NCBI RefSeq assembly: GCF_016808335.1
Contig: NC_053149.1
Coordinates: 21,756,451-21,820,450, forward strand
Source: Panicum virgatum
Taxonomy: Eukaryota > Streptophyta > Magnoliopsida > Poales > Poaceae
Length of the DNA stretch: 64,000 nucleotides
Direction: 5' to 3'
The notes beneath the pieces were generated by a model. It saw nothing but the letters and a program-made list of their open reading frames with translations, was not told the origin of the DNA and made no database searches. A program made the translations under genes and the position numbers. This document shows positions 32,401 to 42,600 of this stretch, in pieces. Numbering within the stretch: the first letter of the stretch is position 1; each line of letters starts with the position of its first letter.

Positions 32401-32859
32401 ATCTTGCCAACACTTAAAAGCTAACGCAGTTGAGTCAGCCAACCTTAGAGCCTCATAGTTTGTGTTATACTTGTTGAGTACAAGATGTGTACTCACTCTT
32501 GCCTCTTCTCTACTTTTTCCTCCTGGATACGCTACTGCTGCTCAGTTCCTGCCGACACGAGGGAGTTCGTCCAGCGCTACCAGGACTACGAGGACTTCTA
32601 GGTGTTCGTCTCCCAGTCGACGTCCCTGTGGCACCCTGCTTCAGCTTCGGAGAGCTTTATTCGTATTTGTACTTCGCTTCCGCTGTATCAGACATTTTTT
32701 GTCATTATTGTAATAAATAACATTCGTATTCGCTTTATTATGTCTTTTTACGTGATATGTGCTATGATATACTGTTCATTCTGTTGTATATACGTGTGAC
32801 TTGATCCTGGCACGTATATGATTGCTCGGTTTATGTCCTTTTATAAACCGGGTGTTACA
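29412..32859 (+). mobile_element. S1: solo LTR (3.4 kb, Tekay-type)
   Basis: Starts TGTAACACCC and ends GGGTGTTACA, with TSD GCTGA at 29407-29411 and 32860-32864. No primer site, polypurine tract or retroviral protein lies inside, so it is one LTR left by recombination. An inverted relative is S2 (45187-48742). GC-rich block 29700-30900 near its 5' end. A candidate two-exon ORF is at 31418-32601. Confidence 0.85.
31418..32601 (+). CDS. Candidate spliced LTR-embedded ORF, S1 copy
   Basis: Exon a 31418-31507 (90 nt) starts after GTGAGTAG and ends GAGGAAG before GCAAGT. Exon b 32546-32601 (56 nt) follows CTGCTGCTCAG and ends TAG. The intron is 1038 nt, GC-AG. Both splice phases equal those of the F-type LTR ORF (two bases, then codons, one base left over). 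The product is Glu/Gln-rich: VDPSEEPQYQYQEQ, later EQYEE, REFVQRYQDYEDF. No upstream exon identified. No domain recognised. Confidence 0.4.
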
Positions 32860-33631
32860 GCTGAGTTCATTGAGGAAATATCACACCGATTCTGGGTGCC
32901 TAACCGGATCATCACTGATTTGGGTACTTCATTTACGGGCTCCGAGTTCTGGGACTACTGCCAGGAAAGCTATATTGATGTCTACTATGCCTCTGTGGCT
33001 CACCCCAGGTGCAATGGCCAAGTTGAAAGGGCCAATGGCTTGATCCTCCAGGGGCTCAAAGCCAGAATTTTCGACCCGATCGAAAAGTATGGTGCAAAGT
33101 GGCTCCAAGAACTACCTAGAGTAGTTTGGGGACTTCGCACACAAAGAAGTCGGGCCACCGGCTATTCACCATTCTTCATGGTGTATGGTTCTGAAGCAGT
33201 ATTGCCATCGGACATAGCTTTTGGTGCTCCGCGCACCTAGAACTACGACTAGAACAAGGCTAAGGCGACTCGATGCACGGACATCAACTCGGCAGAGGAG
33301 CATCACCTGACGGCCTCCATCCAGCATGCGAGATATGAGCAGCAGCTCCGGTGCTATCATGATCGCAACGTTCATGAGCGCGACTTCAACGTCGGCGACC
33401 TAGTTCTACGACGAATCCAGTCGACCACCGGCGCTCACAAGCTATCTTCCCCATGGGAAGACCCCTTTGTAGTAAGTGGGATAGTGGTTCCTAGAACCTA
33501 CCACCTACAGAGGCCAGATGGTACAGATGTGGGCAACCCATGGAATATCTAACACCTACATCGCTTCTATCCGTAGAAGCTTAGGAAATGCAAAGCAAAA
33601 GAAACAAAACAAACTCCTAGAGACCGACAGC

Positions 33632-36160
33632 CTACAACTCGGCGACGATGCGTTCGGCGATCTCCAGGACGGCAGCGTGGTTGGCTTCCCACTCAGCATC
33701 CGAGCAATCCTCTGGGATACCGTCTCCCACCGGATCCAGGTCTGCCTCGGGGAGATGGGTCTTCACAAGACCCAGGGTGTGCTGCACAGCATCCTTGGCG
33801 GCTCCTCGGATGCAGGCCTCCAGTCGGCCGCGGGACTCCTCTAGCCTCTCAGCCAGGCTCTCGGCAGTAGCCACGCCCTCGGGCTCAAAAGCCCCGAGCA
33901 GTGCCTCCAGCGGCCTGCTCAGGCGATCCAGCGTCGCCCGGCCCTGCGCCACCTGCTCCCCCGCTTCTGCAAAAAGCACCCGGCTGGGTCAGCCCAAGCT
34001 GACGAACACGACAACAAGAACACGGCGTATGATCTCCGGGTCATACCTTTCCGAGCCTCCCACTCCAGGCAAAGCTTCTCCTCAGTGCTGGCCTCCCACA
34101 CTTCGGCCGCCTCCCGGAGCTTCTGTAGCTCCTCATTGGCCTTGGTGCAGGCCTACAGCTCTGAGCAAAAGCAAGTCAGAGACCAAATAGCGCACAAAGA
34201 ATTCGAAAGATGTGACCCCGACTACATACCGTGCTCTCCTTGCGCAGAGCATCCTCGGCCTTGACCTTGTCGGCCTCCAGACGGTGGCTCCGCGCCTCCA
34301 GCTCGGCCACCTTGGCCTCGAGCTCCGCCACCCGGCCAAGGGCGGTGCTTCCCCTGGCCAGCTCCTGGGCGGCTTGCTCGGACATATCTACAAGAGCTTG
34401 GCAAAGGCACAGGCGTTACACGGCAACAACTCCAAGAACAAGTTGGCTTCAAAACAAGAAAGGCAGGGGACTTACCTCGACCCATTCGTGGGTCAGCTTG
34501 GCGCACTCGACCATGTGGCTGCCAAGTGACTCGTCCTCCTTGGGCTTCCCCCTCGCTGGCGACGGCCTAATCCCTTCCAGTGGCTCGGCTCGGGCCTTCT
34601 CCGCCTCGATGGCCGGGACCTCGACAGTCCTGACCGCCTTGATGGCCGGGACATTGAGGGCCCCGACTTGAGCATTCACCACCCCTTCGTCACGGGGCGG
34701 ATCCTGTATCTCCACGTCGCGGGGAGGGGGGGGAGACCCTGTTGCTGGCCTCCTCCTCCTCCCCCTTCTTCTCCTCCTCCTCGTGGCGGGCTCGGCTCCT
34801 CGCCGGGCTCGCCCATGGCGAGGTTAGCTTCGGGGCATCACTGGAGCCGCCCTCATTGGATGACTCCTCCGCCTTCCTCTTGGCGCCGCTGAGCGTCGCC
34901 CTCATACAACAACAATGAAGGCATTAAGAAAGGACTCCAGAAAGCAAAATCCAAGACAGAACGGTGTCAAGATGGCGTAACTCACCCGCCGCTGCGACGC
35001 AGTGGGAATTTCAGCCTCAGTGGCGCGGTTGGCGGTGTCCCAGAGCTGGCGCATAGGGACGCCATCTCCCCGTGCAGCTGGTAGAGCGACTGGGCTGCAT
35101 CTTCCTCGACTTTGGGGCCTGTCAGCACCGACCCCACCTCAGTGGTGCCTCGGGGTGCTGATGCCCCCCGGACCTTGCTCATCCCCCTGCGGGTTGAGCT
35201 CTTCACGGCTTGTTGCGCCGCCGCCGACCCAGCTTTCGATAGCTGGATCTTCCTGATAGTGCGGCGCATCTTCCTCCTCAAGGCGCCAGACGTTGGCGGC
35301 CCTGAGGCTCCGGTGATCTCCACCTCCTGCTTGCTCCCTATGGAGGAGTCGAAGGAAAACTCAGCCTCCTCCTCAGCCGGTAGTTGCATCTCAGCGGGGG
35401 CGGCAGCATCCTTCCCACGGTCCCCTTAGGCAGTGGAGCGGGGGACCAGTACTCCAAGACCTTGGCCTACAAAAGCGCCGAGTTGTTATACATCCCAACG
35501 GGTGCACTCGGAAGAACAGAGCAAAAACAGAGGAAACAACTCAGAATGAATGAAAACAACTCGGCAAGATTCAAGAAAACTTACGGCGTCAGTCGGCCGC
35601 TTCAGGCAGTGGGCTTTGGGGTAGCCCTTGTCCCGGATCTGCCCTGCCATGATGCGGGTGACCCGGTTCACAATCTCTTCCCGGGGAACCTTGTGTTCGT
35701 TCCCCCAGGTGGGGTCTCGGTGACCCCAGTACCGGCTGCGTGAGCCGCCTGCAGAAGGAGATGGCCACCGTGGCCCCCGTCAGGCCCCGTGCCGACAAGT
35801 CGCCGATCTCGTTGAGGAGGCGCTCCACCTACGCCATGTCCTCCGCGGCTGGCGGTTCTTCCTAGCACGCCTTGTACTCCGGCGCGCGGCCGGTGCGCGC
35901 CGGGAGGCAGGGCACCGGGTTCGCCACCACGAACCATTCTCGCGCCCACCCCTTGTTGGTGTCGCGGAGGTCGAAGTCAGGGTAGACACTCCCCTAGCGC
36001 AGTGAGAAGGCGGCCCCACCCACAACATTCAGACGAGCATTGGACGGGTGCCCCTTGAGGCGGTACAGAGCCCGCCACAAATTGAAGTGGGGAGCAATCC
36101 CCAAATACCCCTCACAGAGGTGAATGAAGATGCGGGAAACCGAGAATCCGATGCCGGTGG
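33632..36160 (-). pseudogene. Element A antisense extra gene (gypsy-type transposon domain), multi-exon
   Basis: Lies opposite to pol between integrase and the missing 3' LTR, where grass Tat elements carry an antisense extra ORF. The N-terminal exon (36160-35585) has FSVSRIFIHLCEGYLGIAPH and LWRALYRLKG, the pattern of the plant 'putative gypsy type transposon' domain (PF04195, from memory). I place exons at 35466-34986, 34900-34476, 34387-34230, 34152-34047 and 33966-33632. All five introns are bounded GT-AG. The last three exons join in one open frame with coiled-coil heptads (VAELEAKVAELEAR) and end in a conserved-looking ADLDPVGDGIPEDCSD tail. A frameshift lies near a G run at about 34725. 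The 5' end is cut at the junction with element B. Function unknown. Confidence 0.65.
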
Positions 36161-36591
36161 AGCCCATGGCATTGCAGCGTACATCGACTGCATCTGCTGA
36201 GGAGGGAACAAGGTAACCACATCACCCCTGTGCTTGCTTGATTCTCCCCTAGGAGATGAAGGGGCGCATTGACGCAGAGGTGACCTTGGTCTCTTTTTTA
36301 GGGGCCGATCATTTCGAGTGGCCTTTGAGTACTTGTTCAACAGTTGACCAAAAGTAGGCTTCTGGTTTAAAAGCTTACCCTGCACCTTTGGCTGATTATT
36401 CTTCCATGTACCCACTTCCGAACACTTTGGCTTGAATGTCCGGGGTTGACCACCAGGGCAGTCTAACCGGTCGTCAAGACCGGTTTGACCGGTCAGAGGA
36501 ACCGGTCTGACCGGTCTCGGCTGAACAGCAGACCGGTCGCCTGAAGAAGAATCCTCTTGCCCTCCGAGCGTGCGAGGCTTCAGTATGATTC
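36161..36591 (-). pseudogene. Element B gag, C-terminal remnant up to the deletion junction
   Basis: Contains QKPTFGQLLNKYSKA, RPLKKRPRSPLRQ and FPPQQMQSMY on the minus strand, typical of the Pro/Arg-rich gag tail of this family. It also has a cluster of ACCGGTCTGACCGGTC words (36450-36540). Frames are broken. It stops at about 36148-36165, where element A antisense sequence starts. Confidence 0.55.
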
Positions 36592-38667
36592 TTAGATTCT
36601 TCTTCCCAACTCCTGAATCACCTCCCTGGCCAGAATCTTGTTATCAACAGTCAACGGCCTGTCATCACCAATGATCACATTCTTGCCCTTTGCCCCTTCG
36701 GCTTGATCCAGCCGAATCAGCAACTTTGCATTGTTAAGATCAATGGTATGAACCGGGAACAAAGCTTTATCTATCTTCATCTCCGGAAAGGCCAATCGTC
36801 CTTCATTTATGGCTAATTGCACCTGTCGACGAAATACATTACCATCATTAGCCGCATGAGACGAAGAATTATGAAATTTGCAATAAGCACCGCTTTAGCT
36901 CCTCAAGCAGCGGTATAACATGAGTAATCTTTAAATGCCCGAGTCGTAATAGCTCATCAAATATACGATCGCACTTGGACACATCAAAAGTAAACTTCAT
37001 CTCCTCTTGCCAACTCTTTTGAGTCGGCTTGAGAGATGTACAAGTAGATGGTTTGGCCAAGGCGGGCCAAACGAACTCAGCAGCATATACCTCTTTATCC
37101 TCATCGTCCGATGAATCGGAATCATATTCAACAACATGAGTGTTTGAACGATGGGACTCGTAGGAATCTTTCTCTTTTTGAAATCTTGTTTCTCGACTCA
37201 AAGCCTTAGCTTCAAGCTGATTTATAGAATAAAAACTCAAACCATCAAGCTTCTCTCTATAGCTAGAACGTAAACCCGCAAGAGCCAAATCAACCAAATC
37301 TTTTTCAGAACGTGACAAATTAAAGCACCGGTTCTTAATATCTTTAAACTTCTTAAAATACTCCTGGATAGACTCGTCTCTATCCTGTCTAACAGATGTT
37401 AAATCTGTCAACTTAGTTTCGTTATCTCCATTATAATAGAGATCAACGTCTGTTCTAATTCATCGCAAGAACGATTCGAGTTAGGAGCTAACGACGAAAA
37501 CCAAGAGAAAGCTATTCCAGTCAAAGATAAAGAAAACATGTGAACGCGCAAAGACTTGCTAGAACCGACTTCTCCAAGTTGAGCGATATATTGGCCAATA
37601 TGCTCCCAAGTAGATCGGTTATCATCACCGCTAAACTTGACAAAATCGGGAACACGCCAACCAATGGGGTAAGGAATCAAATCAAAAGCATCAACATACG
37701 ACCTACGATATAGCCGACTCCTACTCGCAACAATGCCAAGTTTTTCTTTAAACATATCGGCCAGATCCTCTTTCATCCTAGCAAGATCGGCCTCATAGTT
37801 ACCCATAGATGTTTGACCAAAACGATGTATCATAGGATCAGTAGTGGACATCGTTTGTGCGGCATACTGTAGATTAGCCCTAAGCCAATCGTCTCAAACA
37901 TCCTTGGGCAACGGTGGAGGAAAAGGGGGTTCACCGAATGACTTCGTTGTATACGGCGGCACAAAATCTGCCAACTCTCGCTCCAGGCTATAATCAGCCG
38001 AAGCAGGAGAAGGCGTGATCTGTGGCTATGACACAGAACCGAGCACCATGGCACCGGTCTGTCCAGTCTGGGTGACCGGTCTGACCGGCCCACCCCCCGC
38101 GGCACCGGTCTGACCGGTTGGGGCGACCGATCTAACCGGTTCGTCCCTAGACGACCGAACTAAGCCCGGCGGGGACGTCTATCCCGTGAAGTAATTCGGC
38201 GGCATACCATACTAATAATTATCCGACGGTGTGGCTGAAAGACTAGGATTAGTGGAAAAATTGGAATTATCATTAACAGTTTTCTTCCCCTTGTTTTGCA
38301 TACTCAAGTCGATAAGTATATCTTGTGTAAACTTTTGTGATTGCTCAAATCGACTCAAAAAGGCATCAGCAAACTGCTTAATAGAATCGAAGGTGAAACT
38401 TACCTTGCTTGGAGTGGAAGCAGATGGAACAGTAGCCGTAGCCGTAGAAGATGGGTTCGGTGGCAGTGTGAATGTAGGCATCTTGAACTCCTTCTTGAAC
38501 ATGCCCTGCTGAGTCTTCCCGAAGCATGCAAGCAATCTATTCTTGGCATCTTCTTGGTCCTTCTGGAACACAGCCTTGAATTGCTTGCGCGTCTCCTCAG
38601 GTATGTGTTCGTACTTAATGTCGATGGGAGTAGCATCTACCTTGGGATCAACCTTCTCACCGGCCAT
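36592..38667 (-). pseudogene. Element B Gag
   Basis: ATG at 38667 starts MAGEKVDPKVDAT. It is followed by a charged helical region, a Ser/Thr/Pro linker and FTFDSIKQFADAFLSRF. A second block (37851-37411) has the Gag core: WRVPDFVKFSGDDNRSTWEH, then RVHMFSLSLTGIAFSWFSSL. A third (37411-36869) has ESIQEYFKKFKDIKNRC and a Asp/Glu/Ser-rich linker. The last (36822-36592) is a conserved protease-proximal segment (LAINEGRLAFPEMKID). Stops and frame changes near 37408, 36869 and 38100-38210 make it inactive. ACCGGTCTGACCGGT repeats encode a Gly-Gln-Thr-like run at 38050-38140. Confidence 0.72.
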
Positions 38668-38690
38668 TGCGCTCGATGAACTCAGATCTT

Positions 38691-38710
38691 TCCCCAGCAG
38701 AGTCGCCAAA
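38691..38710 (-). other. Primer-binding site of element B
   Basis: Minus strand TTTTTGGCGACTCTCTGCTG lies just after the 5' LTR end (CCAACA at 38718). TGGCGACTC...CTGGGGA is a form I know from plant Gypsy elements. Confidence 0.7.
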
Positions 38711-38717
38711 AAGTATG

Positions 38718-39239
38718 TTGGCGCAAGATTAGCCAACACACAAGTGCTAGAATGTGCAGGATCGCAATGATCGCAACCGGACGAAGTCCCCTGGCGACCG
38801 GTCAGATAGGTTGCGCCAACCGATCAGACCGGTTGGGCGCAGAGAGCTTCGCGAAGACCTAGAACCTCAAGCTCGGGAGGGACCCCGTCGGAGCTCGAAG
38901 ATCTATGGTTGTCTTGAGGTCAGCAGGCCACTCAAGACACCCTTGAACACCGTCGAGATGAGCAAAGAATAGCACGAGGTTGGAAGAGCTAAAGTTTGGA
39001 GAAAAATAGGAAAATTATAATTTTATTGATTCGATTTGGTAGAAAGACCTAGCTGAATAAAAACTCTTGCCCTGATTTATAGGCCGGGGAAGACATACCC
39101 CTTCCAAATCGGGTTGCAAACGGACTCTACAAATCAAATCTATCCTGATTCGGATTACACAGGACTAGACCGGTCTGACCGGTCAGCCCAACCGGTCAAA
39201 CCGGTCAGCCTTCGGCATTGCCAATTTTGGCTGCCAACA
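38718..39239 (-). mobile_element. 5' LTR of element B
   Basis: Minus strand TGTTGGCAGCC to GCGCCAACA, 522 bp, flanked by the CTCCT TSD at 39240-39244. About 25 bp around the TATA region (39050-39080) differ completely from the 3' LTR and from element C, so a small replacement has occurred. Confidence 0.85.
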
Positions 39240-39244
39240 CTCCT

Positions 39245-39620
39245 TCAGCCCGTATGCTTGTTTTTTCTCATAATCATGGTAACTAAGAAATTTCTAGCTG
39301 CGGTTCAGCATGGTTGTGATTGGTTTGCTGACCCTTTACCGACGCATATTATCAGGAAATACTATGCTGAACCGCAGCTAGAAATACTTAACACCCTTTA
39401 CCTACGCATGCTCTGCTTTGGTGAGTTTTTGCCTCTCAACCTCTCATGCATATGTGGATTGAAATGTTGGATTTTAGTCTGGTTGTTAATGATTGGTATG
39501 TTGGATTGCCCGTCGCGCTCTATGGGCACCCTCCGCGGGACACTCCACTCCGCCGCCGTCCGCTTCTCCTCCGGATTAGGTGGCACTCCTCCTCGATCCC
39601 TGACAACCAGAGCGCGCGAG
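39245..39620. other. Host sequence between elements B and F
   Basis: By TSD logic this was contiguous with 15833, so it is upstream sequence of the CASP-like gene. No convincing exon found; the first CASP-like exon was looked for and not seen. Holds a perfect inverted repeat (39290-39385). GC-rich toward 39530-39620. Confidence 0.5.
39290..39385. repeat. Perfect inverted repeat, 22-bp arms, 52-bp loop
   Basis: Arms 39290-39311 (ATTTCTAGCTGCGGTTCAGC and two more bases) and 39364-39385 are exact reverse complements. This could be a fold-back RNA or an end pair of a small transposon. No TSD seen. Confidence 0.6.
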
Positions 39621-42600
39621 TGTGACACCCTAGGTGTCTGCACAGTAGTTGTGTATCTATGTTATGCATCATGTGCTTGACTTGCTTGAAAAAGATCTTT
39701 TTGTAATTATAAAAGGTTATATGTGTAATTATGATTTTATGCAAGGTCTTTTCTATAGTTTAATTTGAATAGGGTGTGCAATTATTGTTTTTGTGGAGGG
39801 TGTATTTGCAAAATTCAGTGCAATTATTACTTGGCAGCAAAATTTAAATTTCAGCTCAGATTTGAAGTAAATTTACCTTGAAAAAGACAAAAGTCCTTTG
39901 AATTCAAATCCTCTTTATGTTTTCAAAAATATCTCTTTATCCTTTGGTCAAATCAATTTTTGCACAACACCAAAGTTGTAGATCTTGAAAAGTTGAACAA
40001 CTTTCATGTTGGGTACTTTTTCATTTGAGCTTTAGTTTAAAAGTTATTTCTTATTTACAGACTAGTCCTTGGAGTTTTTGGAAATTGCAAACAAGTCCAT
40101 TTTCTTCCACCTCAGGCCTACTCCTTTGCTCCTCTACCGCCGGCGCATTGCCGCGCTGCCCGCCGCTCTGGGCCGCCCCCGAGCCATCTCCTGCTTCGCG
40201 CTGGCGCCCACGCGTCGCGCTGGAACTCCTCCACCGCCCGTTGCCTTGCGCTGGAGCCTCCATTGCTCTGCCACGCGCCGCCGAGACTACTGTCGGCCGC
40301 CACATCGCCGCCACCGTGGTTGGCCCGTTGCAGCACCCTAGGATCCCAATTTGCGCGCGCCTCAGCACCCCTGTAGGCCCAGCAACACATTCACCTCGCC
40401 CTCTCGGTCGCTCTCGACCCCAAACCTGCAGAACACCGCCGCCGCTCCGCTTGAACTCCGACGAGCTCACCCTCGCTGTCGACCCGCCTCTCCGCAGCTC
40501 CTCCGCCCGCGCTGACCACGCCAATAGATTTGCCTCGCTCTCGCGCAGCTCACGGGCTACTTGTCGTCGACCATTTCCCACCGGAACCCCCTCACCGTCG
40601 ATCCCCACCTCCGCCGCATCTCTGTCCGCCGTGGACCGCCCATCTCCGGCCACCTCTTCACGAGCCAAGGGTGCCCAGAGGTCCTCTTTGGCCTCCTCTC
40701 CATTTTCCCCACCTTAGCCTCTCCGCCGGTGACCGGAATCACCAGGATTCGCCACCTCCACCCCTTCCCTATTCCTCTCCACCGGCCAAGGATCCTGTGT
40801 TAGAAGGAACAAAAGTTCCAGGGGGCTATCTGCAAACCCCGTGACACATATGAATAGTGCCTTTAGGGAATTCTTTGTGATTTTCTGCTGTGAACTTTGA
40901 AATTCAGTAGAAATTAGTAGAAAATTCGTAAAATAGCAAATCCAATTGTTATGGAATCCTTGTGTAAAACTCTATGCAGTAGAATCATAATATGTTAGGC
41001 TTTAGTTGAGAGTTTTTGCTGTACAAGTTAATTTGTGTTACTAGGTCCATAAATACTAGATGTTTAATCTTTTTCTTAACTATTGTTTGAAGCCATGTCT
41101 TACTGTGAAATTTTTATGGTGAGATGTTCATGAGACTCTAGTATTGCTATAAAAATTTCGTGGTCAGTTCTCATGAGTAGCTATTTCTTTTATTTAATGC
41201 TTGTTTAGTAGACTTTAATTATGGTAAATAGTTTATTTTTATGATAAATCATTAAAATATTTCTGAGTATTTATCTTGAGCAACTTAGCTTGTCCCTGAA
41301 GTTTGAGCACCAGTTCATGATTATAACAGGAGCTAAAAATGAATCTTGTTAGACTGATGTCTGTTTTGTTTATTTTCTCATAATTAATTATTTGTAGATA
41401 AAATCATGGACAATTCACAGTAGCTAATTCATCTCTGTGTCGACCTTCTGTTAAATTCTGAGCCTATGTTTTGCTATATTCTGATCTGTATAATTCAAGC
41501 TTGTTCTAGATGTTATCTGAGTAAATGATTTTTTCTGAATAAATGGCTACATGTTTTGGCATGATATTTACAGGATAGCTTACATTATTTATGTTCTGTT
41601 CATTGTAATTTTTTCTGAATTTATTACTGATTGTGCTCTGAGTGGTTGATTTATTAGCAAACCATGACTTACTTGTTATAGGAAACCACTCCAACCTGTT
41701 TATGAAGTTAGTAAACTTCTTTTGCGCCGTTGATCATGATGCCTTGTGTAGTTAGATTTGTTAGTTAACTACTCTATAAACGATTGCCCATGTGATATGA
41801 ATGTTTGCCATTGGTTGGGCTACAACTTAACGTGATATGAGTGTGTTTATAATTCCGTCTCTTGCATCTCATATAGATACGACTGCTTTGATGGACGGGA
41901 CGTACGAGTTGATCCCGGAGTCTGACGGAGGTGATCCAGAAGTCCAGGTGAACACAGCTGAACTAACTGAAGCCCCGAACCAAAGTTCGGAAGAGCCCAA
42001 GGCTGTGTTAGCTAGCGACTACCGAGAAGGCAAGCCCCGGACATAACCCAGTTTTCAAATTATGCACTTATATATTATTTACTTGTGCATTTATAGTTCT
42101 TAGGAGTTGAATTAAAACCCTAGATGCATGATCCTAGGAACCTTTGTAATGAACACTAGACTTGAGTTCGATTACTTGCTATGCTTATAGAACCGGTAAA
42201 AGTTGGGTGATTGCCTGTCACTCGCGAGTTTCATAGGAGTTACTTGTTTTACTTACTGCTATTACCATAAGGATCACGAACGGATTTGTTGAAGTTCGTC
42301 TGTGTTGATGAATTCTGCTAAGGTCGCGGTGTGTGGTAGTGGTGGTTAAGTTTTTGAACGTACTACCACATGCCGTAAATATGGTACGCGGTAAGCCTAG
42401 TAACCGATTGGACCGGGGAGTGGATATACCTGGCACTCTCTCGTAGAAATAGGTTGTTTATTTATTTATGTTGATCAACACCACGGCTACAAGGGAGGAA
42501 GTTGGTGCCCTGTAGTCGGGGAGAGTGTCCCTATCCACAAGCCGGAAAGAAAGGCAAACGGTTGTCTGGGAACGACCCGATGTTGTTCCAGACGTGTGTG

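Larger units (their letters stand above)
28801..33560 (+). pseudogene. Element A integrase, split by solo LTR S1
   Basis: The first part (28801-29411) has a degenerate zinc-binding region (HSGIYDNHAG, then FYWPTALADA and a CPGYQ) and the first core Asp in CRGLDSVGRL. S1 occupies 29412-32859. The second part (32860-33240) holds the second Asp in IITDLGTSFTGSEF and the Glu in NGQVERANGL. A C-terminal region to about 33560 has an SH3-like GDLVLRRI. In-frame stops include TGA at 29134, another TGA near 29187 and TAG at 33238. The removed S1 plus TSD is 3453 bp, a multiple of three, so frame is kept across it. Confidence 0.78.
16410..36160 (+). mobile_element. Element A: Tat/RIRE2-like Gypsy element, 3' end deleted
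   Basis: Begins at a clean breakpoint inside element B: the sequence ending AAGTACCAG at 16409 matches element C, where it continues with AAACTAGC. Order on the plus strand: 5' LTR, primer site, gag, protease, RT, two RNase H domains, integrase, then an antisense extra gene as seen in grass Tat elements. No 3' LTR or second TSD copy exists. Near 36148-36165 its antisense gene runs straight into element B's gag. Elements E and S1 are inserted within it. The gag-to-integrase frame is essentially continuous, with many point stop codons, so it is inactive. Confidence 0.82.
15834..39239 (-). mobile_element. Element B: Tat-lineage Gypsy element, pol lost, with nested insertions
   Basis: LTRs at 15834-16359 (3') and 38718-39239 (5') face the minus strand. 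They are flanked by a perfect TSD, CTCCT at 15829-15833 and 39240-39244, which fixes the boundaries. Primer site and gag lie at 38710-36200 and a polypurine tract at 16360. Everything between about 36160 and 16410 belongs to the plus-strand element A and its insertions. B's own protease, RT, RNase H and integrase are absent; its relative element C has them. B inserted upstream of the recognised exons of the CASP-like gene. Confidence 0.85.

Noticed and set aside
34231..34905. Plus-strand ORFs in the antisense region of element A
   Set aside because: They are complements of the coiled-coil and charged exons of the minus-strand gene and have no domain.
36440..36545. ACCGGT-rich cluster as a CRISPR-like array
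   Set aside because: Words are short, overlapping and irregularly spaced in a plant retrotransposon gag; no repeat-spacer structure.
39114..39680. 188-residue plus-strand frame across the B/F junction
   Set aside because: It spans an LTR end, host sequence and another LTR start, so it is a chance frame across three unrelated sequences.
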